Origin: Nonomuraea sp. NEAU-A123
GTDB taxonomy: Bacteria > Actinomycetota > Actinomycetes > Streptosporangiales > Streptosporangiaceae
Assembly: GCF_018603905.1 (NCBI RefSeq)
Contig: NZ_JAHFZZ010000002.1
Location: 62,001 to 126,000 of the forward strand
Direction of reading: 5' to 3'
Length of the DNA stretch: 64,000 bases
Shown here piece by piece: positions 16,477-25,066 of the stretch. Positions within the stretch are counted from its first letter, which is position 1. Every line of letters begins with the position of its first letter. Both the position numbers and the translations under genes were made by a program. Under the pieces are notes generated by a model, which saw only the letters and a list, made by a program, of their open reading frames with translations, was not told the DNA's origin and did no database searches.

Positions 16477-17478
16477 ATGGTCGACGCCCCCCAGCCCCGA
16501 ATGAGCGCCGTATCCGCCGCCGATTCCGGTATCGTCGACGACGTCACCTGCGACGCCGATGAGGTCGAACATCACCCCTGTCCGCGATGTGACGTCCAGC
16601 CCGGATCGCCCTGCCGGTCACGGTCCGGCGCCGTCGCCGGCACCTACCACACCGGCCGCTTCACCAAGGTTCCCCGGCTGGCCAAACGGCTGCGCGTCCA
16701 AACTCCCGCCGACCGCAGACCAGGCCAGCCCTGGCGGCCCGGCACCCCGCCGCCCGCCCCCATCGACCCCGACCGGCCCTCGGCCGACATCCGCATCGGC
16801 TACGCGCGCTGCTCCTCCCTCACCCAGGAACTCCAGTCACAGCTGGACGCCCTGACCGCACACGGCATCAGCCGCGACAAGATCTTCAGCGAGAAGATCT
16901 CCACCCGCCTCAAGGTCCGCCCCGCGTTCGAGAAGGCCCTGGCCACCGCCCGGCAGATCAAGGCCCATGCTCCGCACTGCCGCGTCATCCTCACCGTGTA
17001 CGAGATGAAGCGGCTCGGCCGCGACGCCGGCGAGCTCACCGCCCTGGCCGACCACCTCACCGCGCACGGCCTGGTCCTGGAAATGCTCGCCGGCCCCCTC
17101 GCCGGAATCTATGACCCGGCCGGGCCCGGCCGCATGCTATTCGCGTTCTTCGCCGCCATGGCCGAGACCGAGAGAGAAGCGATCCGCGAGGCGACGCTGG
17201 AAGGACTGGACGCCGCAGCCCGCAAGGGCAACCACGGCGGCCGTCCCGCCGTCATCACCGACGACATGATCCACACCGTCCTACGGCGCCGCGCGGCCGG
17301 CGAACCCGTCGAAAAGATCCGCAAGGACCTGATCATCCCCACCGGCAAGCGCAAAGGTCACAGCCCCTCCGTCGCCAGCATCTACCGCGCCCTCGCAGAA
17401 CACGAGAAGGCCCAGCGCCACCCCGACGCTGCCGAACAGGCCCGCGCCGAGTACGCCGCCTTCCACAAAGGGCTCTAA
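16477..17478 (+). CDS. tnpR: Tn3 resolvase with N-terminal zinc-finger-like domain
   Basis: A 333-aa serine recombinase. The catalytic domain begins with IRIGYARCSSLTQELQSQ, where the Ser of the CSS motif is the nucleophile, and includes EKISTRLKVRPAFEKAL and MKRLGRDAGEL. The C-terminal HTH region has RKGNHGGRPAVI. Unusually, about 90 residues precede the catalytic core and hold a CPRCDVQPGSPCRSRSG cysteine cluster, a putative zinc ribbon. ATG 16477 is chosen because upstream codons run through the res-like repeats. The same architecture is seen at 59140. Confidence 0.93.
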   Translation: MVDAPQPRMSAVSAADSGIVDDVTCDADEVEHHPCPRCDVQPGSPCRSRSGAVAGTYHTGRFTKVPRLAKRLRVQTPADRRPGQPWRPGTPPPAPIDPDRPSADIRIGYARCSSLTQELQSQLDALTAHGISRDKIFSEKISTRLKVRPAFEKALATARQIKAHAPHCRVILTVYEMKRLGRDAGELTALADHLTAHGLVLEMLAGPLAGIYDPAGPGRMLFAFFAAMAETEREAIREATLEGLDAAARKGNHGGRPAVITDDMIHTVLRRRAAGEPVEKIRKDLIIPTGKRKGHSPSVASIYRALAEHEKAQRHPDAAEQARAEYAAFHKGL

Positions 17479-17560
17479 CCTCGCTGACCCGCGGATCAGC
17501 CGTCAGCACCAACAACCACGACGAAGTCCTTCTACCTCGGCGCGGAACACCACGTCACTG

Positions 17561-17610
17561 CAGGTAAGAGGCGGGTTCGTTGGATTCCGCTCCATTGCTA
17601 CCGGGACCCC
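17561..17610. repeat. Right terminal inverted repeat of the Tn3 transposon
   Basis: 50 bp, the exact reverse complement of 9349-9398; followed by the TGGCT duplication at 17611-17615. Confidence 0.97.
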
Positions 17611-17945
17611 TGGCTGCCTGACCGCTACCTCCCTGGCCGGACGGCGGGCCGTGGAGGAGTTGGTCCAGCGAAGGGGAGAGGTGGAGGCGGCCTTGGCGTT
17701 GGGCTTCCTGCCCAGGGAGGCGGCGCTGGAGATCTGCCGCCCAGGCGCTGGTGCCCGCGCTGGATCAGACCCGGACGGTAGGGCTGGTCACCCTTCCTAG
17801 CGCCTTCGTCGGGATGCTGCTCGGTGGGGCGAGCCTGGTCGAGGCCGGAGTGGTGCAGCTCGTTGTCCTGGTGGCTCTGCTGGCCGCCGAGGCGGTCGCG
17901 ATCCTGGTGACGACCGAGATGGTCGCGCGTGGTTGCTTCACGTGA
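17611..17945 (+). pseudogene. FetB/UPF0014-like permease, second fragment, frameshifted
   Basis: After the TGGCT duplication the frame reads LTATSLAGRRAVEELVQRR, GEVEAALALGFLPREAALEI, which continues the 9138-9348 fragment. Around 17735-17745 a frameshift breaks it. The next frame then gives ALVPALDQTRTVGLVTLP, GMLLGGASLVEAGVVQLVVL, AILVTTEMVARG and a TGA at 17943. The order and spacing match the C-terminal half of UPF0014 permeases. The gene was therefore inactivated twice, by the transposon and by the frameshift. Confidence 0.8.
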
Positions 17946-18143
17946 GCCGCTTGGCCTGGCGCCGAAGAATTTGCCGCGCCCGTTTGCCGAGGCCGCTCAG
18001 CAGGCCGGTCTGCCTGGGGTGTCACCGTCCTGCGCGAGCAGCTCCGCCAGGAGTCCGCCGAGGCATCCGTACCCGAAGGTCCGCAGTGCCGGTAGCCTGC
18101 CGCGACGACCGCGGGCGCAGCGCCGAACGCTCAGAACTGAGCG

Positions 18144-18169
18144 GGGCACCCCAGTGTCCCGGGGTGCCC
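18144..18169 (-). terminator. Hairpin terminator for the acidic secreted protein
   Basis: GGGCACCCC and GGGGTGCCC form a perfect 9-bp stem with an 8-nt loop, 11 bases past the stop codon of the minus-strand gene. Confidence 0.65.
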
Positions 18170-18179
18170 GGCGCCTGGC

Positions 18180-18536
18180 TCAGCCGTCCTCGGGCTCGGA
18201 GGCGTCGCCCTTGCCCTCCTGCTCGTGCTGGTCACCCGCCTGGCCCTGCTTGCCCTCCTGGGCCTCGGAGCCGGCCGCCTGTCCCTTGTCGTCCTGGCCG
18301 TCTTCGGCCTCGGCCTTCTGGCCCTGCTCGTCTTCCTTGGTGCCCTCGTTGGGCTCCGCGCCTTCCTCGGGCGTAGCGGCCTCGGTCTTGGGGGCCTGCT
18401 CGGTGGGGGCGGCGGAGGACTGGGGGGAGGTGGGGGCGGGGCTCTGGACGGTGGAGGAGGCGAACGCGGCGACTCCGCCGCCCGCCACGAAGACGGCCAC
18501 GGTGGCGAGTCCGGGGATGATCATAGACTTACGCAT
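18180..18536 (-). CDS. Secreted acidic low-complexity protein
   Basis: 118 aa, unrecognised. A signal peptide is clear (MRKSMIIPGLATVAVFVAGG then AAFA-SS), followed by about 85 residues made almost only of E, Q, A, G, D, K, P and S. The expected mature protein is a disordered, strongly acidic extracellular chain. ATG 18536 is chosen over ATG 18542 because GGAGAT lies 6-8 nt before it and would overlap the upstream choice. Divergent from the PAP2/glycosyltransferase gene, ends in a good hairpin. Function unknown. Confidence 0.65.
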   Translation of the reverse strand: MRKSMIIPGLATVAVFVAGGGVAAFASSTVQSPAPTSPQSSAAPTEQAPKTEAATPEEGAEPNEGTKEDEQGQKAEAEDGQDDKGQAAGSEAQEGKQGQAGDQHEQEGKGDASEPEDG

Positions 18537-18729
18537 GCACATATCTCCGATGCATTGACGCCGTACTGAACGCCCTCAGTCTGCGGAAACGCGAGATAGC
18601 GGCAGGTTCGGCCAGCCATAACGCGAGGTTAATCCTTAAGCGAACCCTCGCCCCACGCGGCGCAAAGGTTAGGGCCGCGCTAACCGAGTGCTGAGCGGGC
18701 GCTGTCACGTCTCTCCATACCGTGCGTTC

Positions 18730-20547
18730 ATGAGATCAGGCAGCGGAACGACGGTCTCGATGCCGGTCTCCGCGGCGTTCCTGGGCCTGGGGGTGGTTGT
18801 CGGCTTCGCCGCGCGCACGCCCGCGTGGACCGCGGCGGACACGAGCCTGAGCCGGGCGGTGCAGTCGCTACGCGGCCCGTGGCTGACCGTCGTGGCGCAG
18901 GTCCTGAATGTGGGCTTCGGCACCATCGTGGGCACGGTCCTGGCCGCCCTCCTCGTCGTGGGCGTCGCCGTCTCGGGACGGACACGCGCCGCCGGAGGTG
19001 TGTTGCTGGTGATCGCCGCGGGGTGGGGAGTGGGCGCGCTGGTCAAGGTCATCGTCGCCCGCCCCCGGCCCCCGGCGGTCCACGCCCTGGTGCGGGAGCT
19101 CGGCCCCGACAGCTTTCCCAGCGGTCACGTGTGCCTGACTCTGTCGATCGTGATCGCGGTGGCGCTGCTGGCCAGGAGGACCCGGATCTTCTGGCCCGTC
19201 GTGGTGGCGGGCGGCGTGCTCGTGGCCGGTCAGATGGCCGCGAGGATCTATCTCGGGGCGCACTATCCCAGCGACACCCTGGGCTCGATCATCCTGACCC
19301 CGGCCGCCGTCCATCTGGCCGTCAACACGCGAAGACTGGGAGTGTTCCTGCTGCGCGCGGACAACCGTCGCAGGGCGCGCCGGGTCGGCCCTCCCGACAC
19401 CCGGCGGGTGAAGATTCTCCTGTTGCACGCGCACGGCATGGGCGGCACCATCAGGACCGCCTTCAACCTCGCCGGCACGCTGGCGGCCGATCACGACGTG
19501 GAGATCGTCAGCGTCACCAAGGCCAAGGACAAGCCTTTCTTCGAGGTGCCGCCCGGGGTTCGCGTCACGTTCCTGGACGACCGTACGGGCCACCGGGCTC
19601 GCGGCGCCCTGCTCGCGCGCCTGTTCCGCAGCAGGCTCATTCCACGGGAGGAGGCCGCGTACGGCAGGTTCGACCTGCGTACCGACCTTGCCCTGGTGCG
19701 CTTCCTGCGTGGGCTGCGCACCGGGGTGCTGATCAGCACGCGTCCCGGTCTCAATCTGGCCACCGCCCTGCTGGCCCCGCCCGGCGTGATCACGATCGGG
19801 CAGGAGCACGTCGGCTTCGGCGCACACAAGCCGCTCGTACGGGAGATGATCGTCCGCAGGTACGGCAGGCTCGACGCGCTCGTCACCCTGACCGAGGCCG
19901 ACCTGGGTGCTTGCCAGGCGGCTCTGGGCCCGCGCGCGCCGCGGCACCTGCTGCGCATCCCCAACGCCACGCCGCGCCTCAGCGGTGGGCCCTCTCCCCT
20001 GAGCTCCAGGACCGTTGTCGCGATCGGCCGCCTGGCCAAGGTCAAGGGCTTCGATCTGCTGCTGTGCGCCTGGCAACGGTTCAGCCTCGTACACCCCGGG
20101 TGGAGGCTGCGCATTGTCGGCTCAGGGCCCGAGCGCGCCCGCCTTCTCAAGCTGGTCGGCGAGCTCGAGCTGGCCTGCTCTGTCGAGCTTCCCGGCCCCT
20201 CTCGCGACGTCGGCGCCGAGCTCGACGACGCCTCGATCTTCGTGCTCAGCTCCCGCCGGGAGGGATTCCCGATGACGATCCTGGAGGCGCTGAGCAAGGG
20301 TGTGCCCGTGGTCGCCTTCGACTGCCCGCACGGGCCCGGCGAGATCATCACTCACGGCCACGACGGGCTCCTTGTCTCTCCGGGGGATGTCGCCGCCCTG
20401 GCCTCGGCGATCGGTCTGCTCATCGACGACGAGCTCGAGCGCCGCGTGATGGGGGCGGCCGCGCTGACCACCTCCAAGCGGTACGATCCGCAGGCCATCG
20501 GAAAACGCTGGACCGCGCTACTGTCCGAGCTGGCGGCGAGCCGCTGA
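18730..20547 (+). CDS. PAP2 lipid phosphatase fused to a GT4-type glycosyltransferase
   Basis: One uninterrupted frame of about 605 aa. The first about 210 residues are a multi-helix PAP2 phosphatase with all three signature blocks: KVIVARPRPP, the PSGH motif (DSFPSGHVCLTLS) and ARIYLGAHYPSD with the catalytic His. After a basic linker, residues from about 225 form a GT-B glycosyltransferase: KILLLHAHGMGGTIRTAFNL, VVAIGRLAKVKGFDLLL, SSRREGFPMTILEALSKGVP. A membrane-tethered enzyme that dephosphorylates a lipid-linked pyrophosphate and glycosylates at the membrane face is plausible. ATG 18730 is used; GTG 18688 is an alternative and neither has a good ribosome site. Confidence 0.88.
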   Translation: MRSGSGTTVSMPVSAAFLGLGVVVGFAARTPAWTAADTSLSRAVQSLRGPWLTVVAQVLNVGFGTIVGTVLAALLVVGVAVSGRTRAAGGVLLVIAAGWGVGALVKVIVARPRPPAVHALVRELGPDSFPSGHVCLTLSIVIAVALLARRTRIFWPVVVAGGVLVAGQMAARIYLGAHYPSDTLGSIILTPAAVHLAVNTRRLGVFLLRADNRRRARRVGPPDTRRVKILLLHAHGMGGTIRTAFNLAGTLAADHDVEIVSVTKAKDKPFFEVPPGVRVTFLDDRTGHRARGALLARLFRSRLIPREEAAYGRFDLRTDLALVRFLRGLRTGVLISTRPGLNLATALLAPPGVITIGQEHVGFGAHKPLVREMIVRRYGRLDALVTLTEADLGACQAALGPRAPRHLLRIPNATPRLSGGPSPLSSRTVVAIGRLAKVKGFDLLLCAWQRFSLVHPGWRLRIVGSGPERARLLKLVGELELACSVELPGPSRDVGAELDDASIFVLSSRREGFPMTILEALSKGVPVVAFDCPHGPGEIITHGHDGLLVSPGDVAALASAIGLLIDDELERRVMGAAALTTSKRYDPQAIGKRWTALLSELAASR

Positions 20548-20551
20548 CCGG

Positions 20552-23066
20552 TCACAGGTCACGCAGCACCGTCAATGGCGGGCGACGGGCGGCCCGTACC
20601 GTCGCCGCCCCGGCCGCCAGCAGCGCCGCGACGCCGAGGACCGCCAGGTACACCCACGGCACGGCCAGCGCGTCGGGAGGCGGGTCGAACACCCCGCTGA
20701 GCACGGCGACCAGCATCCGCGACAGCGCCCACCCGCACAGCACCCCCAGCACGGCCGCGGCCACTCCGACCAGCCCCACCTCTGCCCACACGAACGAGCC
20801 CAGCTGCCGCGGGGTCGCCCCCAGCACCCGGGCCAGCGCGTACGTGCGGCGCCGCTCGGCGAAGCCGAGCACGAGCAGCAGACCGGTGGCCAGGGCCGCC
20901 AGCGCCAGCGCGTAGCCGAGTTCGATGGCGGTCAGGCCGGCCAGGTCCACAGCAGTGAGGCTGCTGCCGACGACCTGGCGGGTGGTCTCCACGTCGGTGA
21001 CCTTCGCCGTCGGCCCGAGCCTGCCGAGCAGCTTGGCGGCGACCTGGCTCGGCCGGGTCCCGTCGGTGGCGATCAGGTACGTGGTGTCGGCGGGCATGGT
21101 GCGGGCCAGGTAGGAGGCGTTGGCCACGAGGAAGCTGTCGCGGGGCGCGGTCGGGAACTCGGTGATGACGCCGGCGTAGTGGAAGGCGACGGTCCTGCCG
21201 TCCTCGGTGCGCAGCCGCACCTGGTCACCGAGGTGGAGCTGGAAGTCGTTGACGGTCTCCTGGCTGACCAGCAGCGCGTCCGGCTGGTGGGTGAGCCGGT
21301 CGAGGATCTCGCGGGCGGTGCCGCCGGAGACGTAGGTGTCGTGCAGGCGGGTGGTGGCGGGGCGGATGCCGTAGGTCCTGCAGGTCGGAGCCGACGTAGG
21401 CGAAGCGGTGCTGCAATGGCTCCACCCGCGCCACGCCGGGCACGGCCGCGAGCTGCTGCGCCGTCGCGCTGGTCTGGGAGACCGTGACGTCGGCGCCGTT
21501 GGTCAGCTCGGCGTCCACCTGGGCCTGCTGGCGGTAGGTGGTGTCGAAAACGGACGTCGAGACGGCGAACGCGACGGCCAGCGCCGCCAAAGTGGCCGTG
21601 CGGGCCAGCGGCGCACGTTGGCGCGTCAACATCGCCGACACTGTGCCCGCCAGGCCCCCGGCCAGCGGCCGCACCGCCCAGGTGACCGGCAACGTCATGG
21701 TCAGGCGCCAGATGAGCAGACCCGCGCCCGTCCACAACAGCGCCGGCCCGGCGAAGGCCCAGTAGTCGACCGATAGCTGGGGCAGGCCCTCGGGGACCAG
21801 GACGAGCTGGTAACCGTTCCGGCTGGTGATCCAGAAGACCACGGCGGATCCGGCCAGCAGCCACAGGTCCAGCCCGTATCGCAGCCAGGCGGGCGAGCGG
21901 CGCGGCCCGCCGATCGAGCGGCGGGCGGCAACGACGGTGGTGGTCTGGAGCGCGGGCAGCAGCACGGTGACGGACGCGACCAGCAGCCCCAGCAGGGCCG
22001 CCCACCATGACACGTTCGACGACCCGAACAGCGCCCGCCCGGCCACGGCGGCCAGCCCCAGGCCGGCCAGCACTCCGGTCACACCCACCAGCGCGGTCTC
22101 GGCCCATGCGAGCCGCACCAGCGTGCCCCTGGACGCACCCCTGGTACGCAGCAGCGCCTGCTCGGCCGTCCGCCGCGGCGCGCCCGCCCGCGTCACGAGA
22201 GCGGCGAGCAAGGCCGCGAGCACGACCGCCGGCGCGCCCAGGAACAGGAACAGCACCTGGGAGTACAGGGCGTCCTCGCGGGCGGCGTCGAGGGCCGCGC
22301 CGAGGTTGTCGCCGACCAGGGCGGTGCCGGCCATGCGCTCCTCCAGGTTGCGCGCCTGCCCGGTGACGGCGCTGTAGGCCGCGGCCGGGTCGGGCGGCAG
22401 CCGGTGGTCGATCCGGACGTGGAACTGGGTGCGCACCCGGTCGCGCGCGACGCCGTCGAACAGCCGGTGCCAGTCGGCCTCCGGCAGGAGCAGCACGTTG
22501 TCGGGGGGCGCCTGCGGCTGCGCGCCCGGCGGTGCGCCGACGCGTTGGAACAGCGAGTCGGCGGCGGGCAGCTCCACTACCCCCGTGACCGCCACCGCAG
22601 CGTCCGGCAGCCCCGGGCGGCGCACGGTGATATTGGCGCCGGGTTGGGCGTGCAGGTTGGCGGCGGTCTGCTGGGCCAGCAGCGGCCCGTTCGTGTTCCC
22701 CGCGAGCAGGCGCAGCTCGCCGGGGAAGGTCGCGGCGTAGCCGGCGGGCAGCCCGAGCACCTGGCCCGCGCCCGTGGTCAGCGTCTGCCCGGCCTGGCGG
22801 GACTCCAACCCGTCGATCCTGGCGAAGCTCACTTGCCTGGACGTGCCGGGCATCGGGACGGACACGCTCTGGCCGGGCTGCTGTTCCACTTGCCAGTCGA
22901 CCGCCACCCGCTGGACCGAGCGGGCCGTCATGGTGGCCTTGGCGGAGGCGAGGAACGCGCCCAGCGCGGCGGGAAGCGCCACGGCGAGCGCGATGCCCGC
23001 CGCGGCCGCGGCCAGTCTGCCCGCCCGGCGGGCCAGCAGACCGCGCAGCCAGAGGAGGATCAGCAT
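20552..23066 (-). pseudogene. FtsX/MacB-type ABC transporter permease, single frameshift
   Basis: The minus strand encodes a large permease of about 838 aa if repaired: an N-terminal helix (LAAAAAGIALAVALPAALGA), a long extracellular domain, several FtsX-type helix sets, and a C-terminal repeat (ELGYALALAALATGLLLVLG, LGATPRQLGSFVWAEVGLVG). The frame breaks at 21371-21380, where DLQDL should be followed by YGIRPATTRLHDTYVSGG, but one base is missing. As written this gives a 613-aa truncated product and a downstream orphan. It starts at 23066, overlapping the ATPase gene by 7 nt. It is either inactivated or a sequencing error. Confidence 0.85.
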
Positions 23067-23737
23067 GTGAGAGCTCCGTCGCTCATGGTCCAGGTCACGG
23101 GCAGGCGCGCCGCGACCAGCGGATCGTGGGTGGCGACCACGAGGGCCGCCTCCAGCCGTGAGGCGACCCCGGTGAGCAGGTCCACCACCCTGCGAGCCAG
23201 GTCCGAGTCGAGCTGTGCCGTGGGCTCGTCTGCGATGATCAGGCGAGGCTCGGCGGCCAGCACGCGGGCGACCGCGACGCGTTGCGCCTGCCCGCCCGAC
23301 AGCTCTTCCGGCAGTGACCCGGCCAGGTCGGCCAGGCCGATCGTGGTCAGCGCGATCAGCGCCCGCTCCTTGGCCTCGGCGTCTTCGACACCCGCGATGA
23401 TCAGCGGCAGCGCGACGTTCTCCGCGACGTTGAGCGGAGGCAGCAGGCTCGGCCCCTGGAAGACCACGCCGACACGGCCGCGCGGGTGGTCGTCGAGGGC
23501 GGGCCAGGCGATCCGCCCCGCCGTGGGCCGGTCGAGCCCGGCCAGCAGGTGCAGCAGCGTCGTCTTGCCCGACCCCGACGGGCCGGTGATCGCGATCTGC
23601 TGCCCCGGCCGCAGCTCGCAGGTGACGCTGTGCACGGCGACCAGGGCGTTCGCTCCCTTGCCGTACGAGCGGGCCAGACCCTGGCAGGTGACCAGCGCGG
23701 TCATGCCGGCCGCCCGGTCCGTCACCTCCACGGTCAT
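23060..23737 (-). CDS. ABC transporter ATP-binding protein (MacB/LolD type)
   Basis: 225 aa. Walker A GPSGSGKTTLL, Q-loop VFQGPSLLPPLNVAENV, signature LSGGQAQRVAVARVL, Walker B PRLIIADEPTAQLD and the switch His in VVATHDPLV. Its ATG overlaps the stop of the second ATPase gene (ATGA, 23734-23737) and its own stop overlaps the permease start, so the four genes 24980-20552 are one translationally coupled operon. It powers the frameshifted FtsX-type permease, probably in export or cell-envelope stress. Confidence 0.94.
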   Translation of the reverse strand: MTVEVTDRAAGMTALVTCQGLARSYGKGANALVAVHSVTCELRPGQQIAITGPSGSGKTTLLHLLAGLDRPTAGRIAWPALDDHPRGRVGVVFQGPSLLPPLNVAENVALPLIIAGVEDAEAKERALIALTTIGLADLAGSLPEELSGGQAQRVAVARVLAAEPRLIIADEPTAQLDSDLARRVVDLLTGVASRLEAALVVATHDPLVAARLPVTWTMSDGALTC

Positions 23738-24387
23738 GTCGCTCGGCCGTCCTTCAACTTCAGGACGCGGTCGGCCAGCCGACGTACGGCCGGGCTGTGC
23801 GAGGCGATCACCACGGCGGTGCGCTCGCCGGCCTGTTCGCGGATCAGTCGCAGCACGGGCCCCTCCGTGTGCTGGTCGAGCTCACCGGTGGGCTCGTCGG
23901 CCAGCAGCAGCGCCGGGCGGTTGGCCAGCGCCACAGCCAGCCCCGCGCGGGCCGCCTCGCCACCGGACAGCCGGCTCGGCCACGCTCCCGCCTTGGCCGC
24001 CAGCCCCAGACCGACCAGTAGTTCGTCGCGCAGACGCCGATCGCGCCGCCCCGCCAGCCGCTGGGCCAGATCGATGTTGGCCGCGACCGTCAGGTGCTCG
24101 ATCAGGTTGCCGCTCTGGAACAGCACGCCCACCAGTCGGGCGCGCAGCGCGGCCCGCTCGGCCTCCGGCCGGTGGCTGACGCGGTGGCCGTCCACCCTGA
24201 CGGTGCCGCCGTCCGGGTCGTCCAGCCCGCCCAGGCAGGCCAGCAGCGTGGACTTGCCCGACCCCGACGGGCCGCTGACCAGCACGACCTCGCCCGCGGC
24301 GGCATCCAGGCTGACCCCGCGCAATGCCCTGGTCTCCTCATCGCCCGACCGGTAGAACCGGTAGAGCTCCTCGGCCTGAAGGATCAC
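23734..24387 (-). CDS. ABC transporter ATP-binding protein, second paralogue
   Basis: 217 aa from a GTG whose codon overlaps the lipoprotein stop (GTGA). Walker A GPSGSGKSTLLACLGGL, Q-loop LFQSGNLIEHLTV, signature LSGGEAARAGLAVAL, Walker B PALLLADEPTGELD and ASHSPAV switch. The longer upstream open frame is antisense noise over the lipoprotein gene. Two different ATPases with one permease suggest a heterodimeric ATP-binding pair. Confidence 0.92.
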   Translation of the reverse strand: MILQAEELYRFYRSGDEETRALRGVSLDAAAGEVVLVSGPSGSGKSTLLACLGGLDDPDGGTVRVDGHRVSHRPEAERAALRARLVGVLFQSGNLIEHLTVAANIDLAQRLAGRRDRRLRDELLVGLGLAAKAGAWPSRLSGGEAARAGLAVALANRPALLLADEPTGELDQHTEGPVLRLIREQAGERTAVVIASHSPAVRRLADRVLKLKDGRAT

Positions 24388-24980
24388 GACGCCGTCCAGT
24401 GGAAGGAGTCGGAGACCGTGCGCCACGGGTCCACGTTGTCGGCGCCGACGGGCCCGGACAGGGTCAGGATCGCCTCGCGGCCGGCGCGGTAGAAGGCATA
24501 GCGCTCGACCTCGTCCTTGACGACCTTGCCGGTGACAGGATCGGGGCTGCCGTCGGCGCGGTACACCACCCGCACCGCCTTGCCGCCCTTCCTGGTCACC
24601 GTGTCGACCTTGCGGATGTCGCCGCTGCGCACCTCGCTTTTGACCGACGCCTCGGCCGGCGGGGAGGCGGCGGACGCGGTCTCGACGCGGATGCTGTTCA
24701 GCTTGTCGGTGAAGCTCGCCCCAGTGGGCAGGTCCGTGCGCGCCCACCCCTCGGGCACCTTCACCTCATACGGTTGCCCTGGATGCCGGTAGGTCACGAA
24801 CACCGTGTCGTCCGGGATGTCGCCCGGCGGATTCGACTCCGTGGGCTGCGGAGCCGGGGTGTCGTTGCCGGCTGGTGCCTGTGCCTGTGCCTGAGACTGG
24901 GTCTGGGCGGGCGCCGCTACCGCGCAGCCTGCCGCCAGCCCGGCCATGGCCAGGGCGATGACGCTCTGCCGTACCTTCAT
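24384..24980 (-). CDS. Secreted lipoprotein of the ABC operon
   Basis: 198 aa. A signal peptide ends in a lipobox LAAGC (Cys about 19), followed by a Q/A/P-rich linker and a compact domain (VTYRHPGQPYEVKVPEGWAR, DKLNSIRVETASA, YAFYRAGREAILTLSGPVGA) resembling the LpqN/PsbP-like lipoproteins of actinobacteria. First gene of the operon with two ATPases and a permease. It may be the extracytoplasmic partner. ATG 24980 is preferred to the far upstream start because it gives the signal peptide. Confidence 0.8.
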   Translation of the reverse strand: MKVRQSVIALAMAGLAAGCAVAAPAQTQSQAQAQAPAGNDTPAPQPTESNPPGDIPDDTVFVTYRHPGQPYEVKVPEGWARTDLPTGASFTDKLNSIRVETASAASPPAEASVKSEVRSGDIRKVDTVTRKGGKAVRVVYRADGSPDPVTGKVVKDEVERYAFYRAGREAILTLSGPVGADNVDPWRTVSDSFHWTAS

Positions 24981-25066
24981 GTTTGTCACGCTACGAGCGC
25001 GCCGGAAAGCGCCCGCTGAGCAACGGGTTAGCGGGGCGTTTACCTTGGTTCTGCCAACCTGGAGGG

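Larger units (their letters stand above)
9349..17610. mobile_element. Intact Tn3-family unit transposon, 8262 bp, with cargo
   Basis: The ends are perfect 50-bp inverted repeats (9349-9398 and 17561-17610, outer bases GGGGTCCCGGTAGCAATGGA). They are flanked by a 5-bp target duplication TGGCT at 9344-9348 and 17611-17615, as expected for Tn3 elements. Inside are a full-length transposase, a serine resolvase with an upstream res-like region, and three cargo genes: a NarL-type response regulator, its histidine kinase and a secreted S33-type peptidase. Removing the element and one TGGCT rejoins a permease reading frame. Identical ends and a clean duplication point to a recent, probably still mobile, insertion. 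Confidence 0.96.
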
